Below, piece by piece: positions 15,346 to 22,550 of a DNA stretch of 32,435 nt. The translations under genes and the position numbers were made by a program. The notes below the pieces were generated by a model, which saw only the letters and a program-made list of their open reading frames with translations, was not told the DNA's origin and made no database searches. Within the stretch, counting starts at the first letter, position 1. Each line of letters opens with the position of its first letter. This DNA is from Planctomycetota bacterium (GTDB lineage Bacteria > Planctomycetota > UBA8108 > UBA1146 > JAKEFC01), in the NCBI GenBank assembly GCA_022616235.1, contig JAKEFC010000207.1, positions 1 to 32,435 on the forward strand, read 5' to 3'.

Positions 15346-16695
15346 CTAGCTCCCCCCGCCCGGTTGCCGGCGACGCAGGCGCTGCCGCTCATCCGCGGCC
15401 GCGCCGCCCGCGCGCGTTTCGAGTTTGCGCGCCGGAATGCCGACGTGCGTCTCCCCCTCCGGAATGTCCCTGCCCCGCGCCACGACGGCTCCCGCGCCCG
15501 TTCGAGCGTTGCGACCGACCTCGACGGGCGCGACGAGGATCGTCCCGCTCCCCAAGGACGCGCCGTCGCCGACCCGCGTCGGGTGCTTTTCCTTGCCATC
15601 GAAGTTCGCGAAGATCGTTCCCGCGCCGATGTTGACTCCGGCGCCGACTTCGCCATCCCCCAAGTAGGCGAGATGCTTGGCTTTGCTCCCGGCGCCGAGG
15701 CGCGTGTTCTTCACCTCCGTGAAGTTGCCGATTTCGGCGCCCTCGGCCAGTTGCGTACCGGCACGAAGGTGGGCGAACGGCCCGATCACGCAATTCCGCC
15801 CGATGCGCACTCCCGCTTCGATGACGGAGTACGGAAGGATCACCGTGTCCTCCCCGATCTCCACATCGGCTTCGATGTATGTGCAAGGCGGATCCACGAC
15901 CGTGACGCCTGCCGCGAGCAACCCATCGATGATCCGCCTGCGCCGGATCGCGGCGACCGCGGCGAGCTCCGCGCGCGTGTTCACCTGCGCGAGCTGCTCG
16001 CCGCGCTCGCCGGGCAGCTCGTAGCCGCGCACCGAGCAGCCGCGGCCGCGCAGCGCGGCCGCGACCGGCGGCAGGTAGATCTCGCCCTGGGCATTCGGCG
16101 CCGCTTCCCGCGCGAGCGCCGCCAGTCCCGCCGCGAGCGCTTCCCGCTCGCCGACGTAGACGCCGCCGTTGATCTCCGCGATGCGCTTTTCCACCGCAGT
16201 CGCATCGGCCTCCTCCACGATGCGCGCGATCTCTCGTCCGGCGTCGCGCACGATGCGTCCGTAGCCCGTGGGATCGGCGCGCACTTGCGTGAGTATGGAA
16301 AACGCGGCGCCGGCGCTGCGATGCGCCGCCAACATCCCTTCGATCGTCTCTGCTTCGAGCAGGGGCAGATCGCCGTTGACGATCAACGCATGGGAACCGC
16401 GCGCGGCCGCGGGCAGCGCACGCAGTCCGACGAGAGCCGCATCCCCCGTGCCGCGCGGCGGATCCTGCGTCGCCCAGAGCACGCGCCGCTCCGCGAAGCG
16501 GCGCTTCACTTCGTCGCCGCCCGCGCCGATCACCACGCAGATGGGGTCCAAGGAGAGCGATTCCAAGAGGCGGAGCGGGTATTCGAGGAGCGGCCTGCCG
16601 AGGAGCGGGAACAAACCCTTCGGCACCCGGGAGCGCATGCGCTTCCCGAGACCGGCGGCCAGAATGATCCCGGCGATGGGTGAAACTCTCGGCAT
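15346..16695 (-). CDS. glmU: Bifunctional GlmU: GlcNAc-1-phosphate uridyltransferase and glucosamine-1-phosphate acetyltransferase
   Basis: Makes UDP-GlcNAc, the precursor of peptidoglycan and of lipid A, so it feeds lpxA in the same gene run. The 449-residue length fits (E. coli 456). The N-terminal nucleotidyltransferase has LAAGLGKRMRSRVPKGLFP, in which the usual GxGTRM reads GLGKRM. The C-terminal beta-helix has SKAKHLAYLGD with the catalytic His, and NIGAGTIFANFDG. ATG 16695 is the family start; the open frame extends 47 codons upstream without likeness. It may be the first protein gene of the long minus-strand run. Confidence 0.95.
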   Translation of the reverse strand: MPRVSPIAGIILAAGLGKRMRSRVPKGLFPLLGRPLLEYPLRLLESLSLDPICVVIGAGGDEVKRRFAERRVLWATQDPPRGTGDAALVGLRALPAAARGSHALIVNGDLPLLEAETIEGMLAAHRSAGAAFSILTQVRADPTGYGRIVRDAGREIARIVEEADATAVEKRIAEINGGVYVGEREALAAGLAALAREAAPNAQGEIYLPPVAAALRGRGCSVRGYELPGERGEQLAQVNTRAELAAVAAIRRRRIIDGLLAAGVTVVDPPCTYIEADVEIGEDTVILPYSVIEAGVRIGRNCVIGPFAHLRAGTQLAEGAEIGNFTEVKNTRLGAGSKAKHLAYLGDGEVGAGVNIGAGTIFANFDGKEKHPTRVGDGASLGSGTILVAPVEVGRNARTGAGAVVARGRDIPEGETHVGIPARKLETRAGGAAADERQRLRRRQPGGGS

Positions 16696-16842
16696 CGAAC
16701 ACTCCAACGTATGGCTCGCGGCGAAGTCTCCCGCCGCTTCGGCCGCGCCCGAGGCGCGGCCACGCGAGTCGTTCCGCGGATCGCGAAGCGCGCGCTGCAG
16801 TCGGCCGCTATCGCCAGCTTGCCGCAGCGGCGCCATCGGAAT

Positions 16843-16917
16843 TGGCTACCCGGCTAGGACTCGAACCTAGAACGACAGATCCAAAGTCTGTAGTGTTGCC
16901 AATTACACCACCGGGTA
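16843..16917 (-). tRNA. tRNA-Gln (anticodon TTG)
   Basis: Acceptor TACCCGG pairs with CCGGGTA, with G73 and encoded CCA; the U1-A72 pair is typical of tRNA-Gln. The anticodon arm ACAGA, loop CTTTGGA, TCTGT gives TTG. It lies about 150 nt upstream of glmU on the same strand. It is the third of the three tRNA families on which MnmH acts. Confidence 0.97.
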
Positions 16918-17240
16918 ATCGCGTTCCGCATTCGTGCGCCGCGCGACTCGACGAAGGCGCGGCGCTGCGGGCATTCCCCGCTAAAGCTTGTCGAGATGCG
17001 CTACGAGATCGGGCTCTGGATCCGTGCGTCGAAACGCGGCGCGCAAGTGCCCGGCTCTGTATTGCTGATCCAAGTCGTCGGTCCATGTCGATGGACCATG
17101 TTGCAAGTCCCCGCTGTCGGTGCATGGAATCGGCCCGGGATGTCGGCCCGGCCGCTCATGCGGCGAGATACTAGCCGCCGGCATCGAAAAGTGAAAGGTC
17201 TCGCGGCGCTCTCTGGGACGACATACAGGCTCAGGCACCG
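16918..17240. other. Region between tRNA-Gln and the HEAT-like gene, no confident gene
   Basis: A minus-strand frame of 87 codons (16981-17244) begins with a GTG that overlaps the stop of the HEAT-like gene, and its last 30 residues look protein-like (PEPDLVAHLDKL), but I recognise nothing and give it a low chance. A 7-bp hairpin (GGTCCAT, GTCG, ATGGACC) lies at 17080-17097. No clear tRNA-Gln promoter was found. Confidence 0.25.
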
Positions 17241-18491
17241 TCACGGCCGCGCGCGAGGCGCCTTCGCAGGAGCTGGGAGGATTCCGGCCTTGGAAGCCGC
17301 GGCGCCTGCCGAGACCGGAGTCGCATCCTCCGGTTTCGCGGCGGCGCGCCCGATTCGTTCCGTCACTCCGCGCACGCCGATCGAAGCCGCCAAGTCGCCG
17401 TGATAGTCGATGGCTTGCCAGCGAACGATCGAAGAAGCGGCAAGCTCCACCAGCTCCGCATCCTCGGACTCGAGGAGCGGAAGGAGCTGCAGGGCGTCGT
17501 CGGGCGCTGCATGCGCGATAGAGCGGATCGCGTGCGCGGCACGGGCGCGAAGCTCGGCGCGCGGCGACGAGAGCAGATTCACCAGCAGATCAAGGTTGGC
17601 GCGGACACAAGGCTCCTCCATGTCGCGCAGGGCGCAATGAGCGAGGCGATAGCTCCCGGAACCCAACATCCAGCGCACGAGTTCCTCGTCGCGCAGGCCG
17701 CTCCGCGCCGCCAGCACCGCGGCGATCTCTTCTCGGATCTCGCCGCTTGCCTCGCGCCAGATCTCGCGGAGCCGCGCGATGATTCGAGGTGTCGCGACCA
17801 CGGAGGCCGCCTGCACCGTCTCGGCGAGGAGCGCATCGTTTTCGTTGCGGCAAAGCGCCAAGAGCAGCAGGCGTTCCGCCTCGATTCGGTCCCGCGCGAT
17901 CACGAACGCGTAGGCGCTCCGCCGCACCCACGGCGATGGATCGGCGCCGAGCCGCCGCCAATGCGGCTCGAGTTCGACATCGCTGCCCCGAAACTCCGCG
18001 AGCAGTTCCACGGCCCACTGCCGCTCCCGCTCGTCGCCGCTCTCGAGCAGCGGCTCGAGCGCGGCGAAAATCGTGACTTCCCCCAACTCGGCGATCAGAC
18101 CGCGAAGCTCCCAGCGAAACGCGTCCAGGCCGACGTCCGCCAAGCGCGCGCCGAATCCGGAGAGCGAGCGCGCGCGCGCGAGCACGGACTGCCAGCGCCA
18201 TTCGGCTTCTGGCTCCGCGGGTCGCCAATCGACCGGCACGGAACCCATCCATGATGCGCGTTCCCGCACCAGCCACCGCGTCGCTTCCTCGCGCGTTTTC
18301 CAATCTTCGTCGCCGAGCGCGTCGATGTGCTTGGCGACCTCGGCCGGCAGGCGCCCGAGCGCGAACTCCTGTTTTTCTTCCGCGCGAGCGCGCGGCACTG
18401 CAACGCCGCGCCCTTCGCACGCTAGCCACGCGGCCCCAGCGAAGAAAACCGCGCAAGCGCACGGGACGGTGCGCCGCGTCGGACTCTGCAT
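17241..18491 (-). CDS. Secreted HEAT-repeat-like protein of unknown function
   Basis: A 416-residue protein of unknown role. The N-terminus has a basic start and a hydrophobic segment (CACAVFFAGAAWLAC), a likely signal peptide or anchor; the Cys does not sit in a proper lipobox. From about residue 140 onward it is a chain of helix pairs about 35 residues apart (FAALEPLLESGDERERQWAVELL, broken by motifs such as PSPWVRRSAYAF and AELRARAAHAIRSIAHAAP), the pattern of HEAT or PBS-lyase repeats used for protein binding. The C-terminus is an Ala/Pro-rich tail. The frame continues upstream, but ATG 18491 gives a proper signal; the region before it belongs to a structured element. Confidence 0.7.
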   Translation of the reverse strand: MQSPTRRTVPCACAVFFAGAAWLACEGRGVAVPRARAEEKQEFALGRLPAEVAKHIDALGDEDWKTREEATRWLVRERASWMGSVPVDWRPAEPEAEWRWQSVLARARSLSGFGARLADVGLDAFRWELRGLIAELGEVTIFAALEPLLESGDERERQWAVELLAEFRGSDVELEPHWRRLGADPSPWVRRSAYAFVIARDRIEAERLLLLALCRNENDALLAETVQAASVVATPRIIARLREIWREASGEIREEIAAVLAARSGLRDEELVRWMLGSGSYRLAHCALRDMEEPCVRANLDLLVNLLSSPRAELRARAAHAIRSIAHAAPDDALQLLPLLESEDAELVELAASSIVRWQAIDYHGDLAASIGVRGVTERIGRAAAKPEDATPVSAGAAASKAGILPAPAKAPRARP

Positions 18492-18535
18492 GGCCACGGC
18501 CACGGATGACCTCGCTCGTTGGAGGATCGACGCCG

Positions 18536-18782
18536 CCCAGTGCAGGTACACGGGGGATCGATGCGGGCTTGCACTCTGGGGACTTGGAGCACGTTTCAAA
18601 ATGCCGCCTGCCTTCGGTCTGCTGCGGCAGCGCCTGTCTTCATCGAGCTGCCTCAACGTATTTCTCCGTTAATACGCCTCAGCGGCTCTCCTTGACCTCC
18701 GGCGCCTCGTTCGACCGTCTCATTGGGGTGAAGCGGGCGCGGCTTCGCCGCGCCCGCGAGGGGGCTTTGCGAAAGCCCCCTC
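18536..18782 (-). ncRNA. Candidate structured RNA or mobile-element remnant
   Basis: Read on the minus strand this gene-free stretch is packed with perfect or near-perfect helices. There are two adjacent 11-bp hairpins with 3-nt loops (18758-18782 and 18733-18757). Then GCTG (18683-18680) pairs with CAGC (18650-18647), enclosing CGTATT paired with AATACG around an AACGGAGA loop. GCCGC pairs with GCGGC (18628-18603). Finally CCCA-GA-GTGCA pairs with TGCACTGGG (18580-18536), preceded by AGTCC. Such density, ending about 45 nt before the HEAT-like gene, suggests a functional RNA or a transposable element rather than spacer. An IscB/TnpB-type guide RNA is one family worth testing, but no nuclease gene is present. 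Function unknown. Confidence 0.35.
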
Positions 18783-19068
18783 ACGACCTCGGGGCGACGT
18801 TTCATTCTGAAGCGTGCTCTTGACCTACTACTTGCCGAGTTTCCGCTCACGGCAAGGATACCAAGCGCGCCGAGCGATGCGACCCATGGTCCGATAACCG
18901 TGCATTTCGCTTCGAATTAGGTGCCGGCGCGCGCGGCAGGGAATCGAAGGAGGAATCGCTCGACTCGCTGCGGAAAGTGCGCCGACTAGAGCGAGCGGCA
19001 CGTCCGGCGCGATTTGCTCGGACACCGCGGGCAATGTACTCTTGGCAGGATGTCTCGAAAGGACGGCG
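18783..19068. other. Upstream region of the 19069 gene, no gene seen
   Basis: No supported reading frame. A minus-strand frame (18847-19434) reads across it into the next gene and is treated as a shadow. A plausible plus-strand promoter lies at the right end. Confidence 0.3.
19014..19042 (+). promoter_or_regulatory. Possible sigma-70 promoter of the 19069 gene
   Basis: TTGCTC, 17 nt, TACTCT, about 27 nt before the start codon. Each hexamer keeps the main consensus bases, so it is plausible but not strong. Confidence 0.4.
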
Positions 19069-19542
19069 ATGACCGAGCCACTGTTGCAGCAGGCAGGCCA
19101 CGATTCCACTCTGCAAGTCGCCGCCGCGCGTCTCGGCGGCGCGGTCGAGGAGCTGGTCCGCGGCGAGATTCGTAAGAGCTACGCGCTGTTCGAGAAAAAA
19201 CTCGAGGAGCGGATTGCGGAGCTGCCGAAGCCGAGCCCCTCGGTGGCGGTTCCCGACGCGCAAAAGCTCGCGCAGTCGCTTTCGCAATCGGGCGCACTCC
19301 GGACGGAGATCAACAAGGCCCTCGAAGAGAGCTTCAAGACGCTCATTCCGCAGCTCATTCAGCGCTTTCGTCAGGACATCGACCAGCGGGTCGGGTCCCA
19401 GGGCGGCGGAGGCGGTGGAGGCACCGATGTCCACGCTGTCGTATCTTCGACGGAGTTGAAGGAAATGCTCGAAGAGCGGTTTCGGGCGATGCTGCTCTTC
19501 ATCAAGCAGGATGTGATTCCGAAGGAATTACAGAGGCGCTAG
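19069..19542 (+). CDS. Small coiled-coil protein of unknown function
   Basis: A 157-residue soluble protein with no signal peptide or membrane segment. The first 105 residues are strongly helical and charged (LGGAVEELVRGEIRKSYALF, EKKLEERIAEL). A seven-glycine linker (about residues 117-123) separates this from a C-terminal helix with VVSSTELKEMLEERFRAML. The linker between two helical parts suggests a tethering or oligomer-forming protein. I recognise no family. ATG 19069 has AAGGA five nucleotides upstream; an in-frame start nine codons earlier lacks one. It is flanked by minus-strand genes on both sides, so it is a single-gene unit. Confidence 0.65.
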   Translation: MTEPLLQQAGHDSTLQVAAARLGGAVEELVRGEIRKSYALFEKKLEERIAELPKPSPSVAVPDAQKLAQSLSQSGALRTEINKALEESFKTLIPQLIQRFRQDIDQRVGSQGGGGGGGTDVHAVVSSTELKEMLEERFRAMLLFIKQDVIPKELQRR

Positions 19543-19563
19543 ATCGGCGTTTAGAGCCGATTT
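19541..19563 (+). terminator. Weak terminator at the end of the 19069 gene
   Basis: ATCGGC and GCCGAT pair around a 7-nt loop, extendable by a G-U and an A-T pair, starting at the stop codon and followed by only a short T stretch. Confidence 0.35.
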
Positions 19564-19608
19564 CGAGAACTCGCCCGGGGTCTGCCGGCTGCGATCCCGC
19601 GCCTTCGC

Positions 19609-19941
19609 CTACTTCGCCCGCTGCTCTTGCGCGGCGTTGGCGCGAAACGCTTCCTCGAGACCGGTCACTTCGAGGAACTTCTTCAGCCAACCTCCGGTCT
19701 TGGTCAAATACAGCACCCCTCCGAGATCGATGATTTTCTTCCGCACGAAGACGAGCGCGCCGAGTCCGGACGAATCGAGATAGGTCAGACCCTCGCAGTC
19801 GAGCGCCACCGCGGCCGCCGTCTTTCCCACCGTCTCGACGACCCAAGACTTGAATCGTGCGGCGTCCGATTGGGTAAGTTCGCCGGCAAGGCGCAAGTCC
19901 CACCCTGCTTCGGTCCGCTCTGCATTCATCGTCAATTCCAC
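19609..19941 (-). CDS. STAS-domain protein (anti-sigma factor antagonist type)
   Basis: A 110-residue single STAS domain. The family centre LTYLDSSGLGALVFVRKKI is clear, including the Asp-Ser-Ser-Gly site whose Ser is phosphorylated by partner-switching kinases in SpoIIAA and RsbV. It would act in the cytoplasm in a switch controlling a sigma factor or another output. The cognate kinase and phosphatase are not in the window. GTG 19941 has GGAAGG upstream; ATG 19929 four codons inside is an alternative. Upstream on the same strand is a promoter-like site and a strong terminator hairpin, so its expression may depend on reading through an attenuator. Confidence 0.88.
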   Translation of the reverse strand: MELTMNAERTEAGWDLRLAGELTQSDAARFKSWVVETVGKTAAAVALDCEGLTYLDSSGLGALVFVRKKIIDLGGVLYLTKTGGWLKKFLEVTGLEEAFRANAAQEQRAK

Positions 19942-20090
19942 GGCAACCTTCCCCTTCCCGGACCCTGCCGGCGCCGGCCAAGCCTATGCGGATTCGTGAA
20001 TCGCATCGTGAAATCGGCAGTTCCTGGCCGCCGACTTGACGGCGGTCCGCGCTCGAAATGGAGCGGGCGACGCAGGCAGGAGAAGTACGC

Positions 20091-20130
20091 AAGAAAAAGA
20101 ACGGCCCGCACCGGCGAGACCGGTGCGGGC
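20091..20130 (-). terminator. Strong intrinsic terminator, minus strand
   Basis: The minus strand has an 11-bp perfect stem (GCCCGCACCGG and CCGGTGCGGGC) with a TCTCG loop, followed by CGTTCTTTTTCTT. It lies about 150 nt before the STAS start on the same strand and no protein gene precedes it, so it ends either a small RNA or the leader of the STAS message. Confidence 0.8.
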
Positions 20131-20209
20131 GTTCCCCTCGTTTAGTCCAGGAGCGCCGGTAGCGTTCCCGGTGCTATCCTTGCGATGATTCGGAGTGCGA
20201 ATGGAGCGG
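20091..20209 (-). ncRNA. Candidate small RNA or attenuated leader upstream of the STAS gene
   Basis: A TATAAT box on the minus strand at 20216-20221 (poor -35) would start a transcript near 20209, and the strong terminator ends it about 115 nt later. The stretch has no credible reading frame and can form an imperfect hairpin (around 20154-20184) before the terminator. Since STAS lies further on the same strand, it could be a leader with premature termination, or an independent RNA. No known RNA family is recognised. Confidence 0.4.
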
Positions 20210-20230
20210 GCGAGGATTATATCCAAATCA

Positions 20231-20258
20231 TGGACATTTACATCTATCATTCTATCCT
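20231..20258 (+). promoter_or_regulatory. Possible promoter of the DUF1573-lpxD operon
   Basis: TGGACA, 16 nt, TATCCT in a locally AT-rich stretch (20214-20270), divergent from the minus-strand TATAAT box next to it. The leader to the DUF1573 gene would be about 160 nt; 20259-20425 shows no gene. Confidence 0.45.
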
Positions 20259-20425
20259 GATCGCTCCCATCCCCATACGGTAACGGTGGAGCGACCCGAT
20301 CCGAGCGACGGTGCCGCACGGGGGATATAACCTTCGCGGTGCGACTTTTACCGCGACTCTCGTTCCGCAGAGGAGCGCGAGCGCGGAGAGTGTGTCAGGA
20401 CTTCATCGGAGAAAGCGAAGTCGGA

Positions 20426-21778
20426 GTGGCGTCGGAGAGAGTGAGACAACTCGCAGCGTTCATCGCGGCAGGATTCCTCGCGGCCATCGTGGGTTGCACG
20501 GGCGAGGAGAACTCGCATGGGATCCAGGCGACCGCGGACACCGGCTCGGCGGAGGATCGCGTTAGGAGCACGGGATCCGCCAACGGCGCCGGTAAACCAG
20601 CGAGCGCGACCCCCGCCATGCCGGCAATCGGGAGCGCCGCCGCCCCCGCACCCGAAAGTGGTCCCGTGACTGCAGTGGACCAACCGGCTCCGCGCGCAGT
20701 GCCTCGAGGGGTATCCGCAGCGACCGTCGCTCCGGCGCCGACCGAAACTCGAGACCCTGCTCCTGCGCCCGCGCCCGCAAACCCGCCGAGTCCGCCCGCG
20801 CAGCCTGCCAAGTCCGCTGCCACGGGGATCGTGCTCGGCGGGGCGCTCGCGGTGACGCCGATCCACGTCGATTTCGGTCCGGTCGGCCACGACCAAAAAG
20901 ATGAATTCACGATCACGATCTTGAATCGCTCCGATGGTCCGTTGGAGATCACCGACGTGAAGCCTAATTGCGGCTGCATGGAAGCGAAATTCGCGGCCGG
21001 GGTCCTCGAGCCCGGCGCGTCACGGCAAGGCACGGTCAAGATCGGCTTCGGGCGCTCGTTCGGGAGCTTTCACAAGAAGGTCGCGATCCACGTCGCGGGC
21101 AAGCCCGCACCCGCCGAGATCGGCGTCACCGCGCAATTCCATCCGAATCTGCAGCGCCCGGACAAGAATTCCGTGGAGTTGGCAGGCATTCTCGGGCGCA
21201 CCATCCCGGAGTCGACCGGCGAACTCGTGCTTCGGCGAAAGACTCCGGGCACGACTCCGATCCGCGTCGAGAACCTGCGCGTCGAAGGGATCAAGGGGTC
21301 GCTGGGCCACCTCGCCGTCGAGCTGCAGCCGGTGGATGCGAATTCGGTCAAACTGATCGTGCGGCTCCTGCCGTCGCACCCCGTCGGGCAAGTCACGGGA
21401 AAGGCGCTCGCGACCGTGGAGGGCTTGGGGTTCCAGCTTCCAATAAGCGGCAACGTGTACCAAGGGATACGAACCAAGCCGGACTATTTTCAGTTCGACC
21501 AATTCTTCGAGAATGTTCCCGTTACGCGCCGAGTCGAATTGATCCCGTGCGATGAGCGCGACTTCAAGATCGTGGACATTGGGGTCGAGCCGCCGGTCGT
21601 CTCCGTCGAGGTCCTGCCGCGAGATGGGGGCGGCTACGTGCTCGTCGCTCGCCCGATCGCGCCCTTTCCGGCGCGGGCCAACATGCCCATCAAGGGGAGC
21701 GTGAACATCGAAACGGACCACCCGCAGAAGGCCGTGTTCGGATTGAGGGTGATGGGCGTCTTCAGAGGAAAGAAATGA
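20426..21778 (+). CDS. DUF1573-domain lipoprotein
   Basis: A 450-residue predicted lipoprotein. The N-terminus is a signal peptide ending in the lipobox IVGC (Cys24). Then comes a Pro/Ala/Ser-rich linker of about 120 residues (APAPTETRDPAPAPAPANPP), probably spanning the periplasm. From about residue 140 a DUF1573 domain follows (HVDFGPVGHDQKDEFTITI, with KPNCGCMEAKF), an Ig-like fold related to ASH domains, and then further beta-rich sequence. Function is unknown; DUF1573 proteins are common in planctomycetes and Bacteroidetes. The start is uncertain between GTG 20426 and GTG 20444, neither with a well-spaced ribosome binding site. First gene of an operon with the next two. Confidence 0.8.
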   Translation: MASERVRQLAAFIAAGFLAAIVGCTGEENSHGIQATADTGSAEDRVRSTGSANGAGKPASATPAMPAIGSAAAPAPESGPVTAVDQPAPRAVPRGVSAATVAPAPTETRDPAPAPAPANPPSPPAQPAKSAATGIVLGGALAVTPIHVDFGPVGHDQKDEFTITILNRSDGPLEITDVKPNCGCMEAKFAAGVLEPGASRQGTVKIGFGRSFGSFHKKVAIHVAGKPAPAEIGVTAQFHPNLQRPDKNSVELAGILGRTIPESTGELVLRRKTPGTTPIRVENLRVEGIKGSLGHLAVELQPVDANSVKLIVRLLPSHPVGQVTGKALATVEGLGFQLPISGNVYQGIRTKPDYFQFDQFFENVPVTRRVELIPCDERDFKIVDIGVEPPVVSVEVLPRDGGGYVLVARPIAPFPARANMPIKGSVNIETDHPQKAVFGLRVMGVFRGKK

Positions 21779-21785
21779 GGGGCCA

Positions 21786-22550
21786 ATGATCGCAACGCTG
21801 CTGCTCTCCGCGCTCCTGACCGCGAGCCCCGAGGGCTACACGGTTTCACTGGCGAATGGACGCGAGTACCACGTCGATGAAGCGACCAAGGTCGGCGCCG
21901 CCTGGGAATTCAAGGTCCTCGGAGGTTTGATGAAGGTGCCGGCGCGGGAGGTCGCGGCGGTCCGGGAAGGACGCACCCTTCTGCAGACCGCGATTCCCGT
22001 ACAGCGCGACGCCGTTGCCGTGCCGCGCCCCGCCGCGGCGAAGGAACAGGATCTCGCGCGCGTCGAATTCGACTTGGAGTCGGTTCCGACCGACCTCTCC
22101 GTGCGAGGCGTCCCGCTCCGAGCCGGAATTCCCCAGGACGTACACCGCGCGGCCGCCGAGGAAGATGGGATCGTCGCTTTCCTCAGCCAAGACTCTCGCC
22201 GCTCCCTCCGCTTCGCGTGGTCGGAGCCGGAGGATTCCCTGTGGGAAATGAACGTCGGGATCATGCGACACCACGAGGAGACCTACTTCGGCTATCGAAC
22301 GCTCGGCCAGCGCTTCACGGCCTTCGCGGGGCGCCCAGCCTGGCTGCTCACCTTCTCGCACCGCAAGGGTGAGCAGGTATGGATCGAGTGCCAAGCCTTC
22401 GTAGTATTCCCGCGCGGCGTCTTGGTCGTGAGCGCCGTCGCGAAAGAGCAGGATCCCGAATACGGCGGCGCGGGACCGGAAAACCTCGTGCGAGGAGTCT
22501 GCGTGACGATCGAGGAGCCCGGGCGCGACAGGGCGGGAGCGCGACCTTGA
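21786..22550 (+). CDS. Secreted protein of unknown function
   Basis: A 254-residue protein with a short N-terminal hydrophobic segment (MIATLLLSALLTASPEG), probably a signal peptide. The next 50 residues (YTVSLANGREYHVDEATKVG, then EVAAVREG) resemble small beta-domains common in planctomycete secreted proteins. The rest, with SLWEMNVGIMRHHEETYFGY and GYRTLGQRFTAFAGRPAW, is not recognised. ATG 21786 has GAGGGG directly upstream and starts seven nucleotides after the DUF1573 stop. Its stop overlaps the lpxD start (TTGA), so all three are likely co-translated. Confidence 0.75.
   Translation: MIATLLLSALLTASPEGYTVSLANGREYHVDEATKVGAAWEFKVLGGLMKVPAREVAAVREGRTLLQTAIPVQRDAVAVPRPAAAKEQDLARVEFDLESVPTDLSVRGVPLRAGIPQDVHRAAAEEDGIVAFLSQDSRRSLRFAWSEPEDSLWEMNVGIMRHHEETYFGYRTLGQRFTAFAGRPAWLLTFSHRKGEQVWIECQAFVVFPRGVLVVSAVAKEQDPEYGGAGPENLVRGVCVTIEEPGRDRAGARP

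Noticed and set aside
15280-16683. Plus-strand frame of 467 codons
   Set aside because: Antisense to glmU with no domain likeness.
16981-17244. Minus-strand 87-codon frame with GTGA overlap to the HEAT-like gene
   Set aside because: The overlap and C-terminus are suggestive, but no homology or ribosome binding site can be seen; left as a low-chance note.
18847-19434. Minus-strand 195-codon frame
   Set aside because: Antisense to the 19069 gene, which has a good ribosome binding site and promoter; shadow composition.
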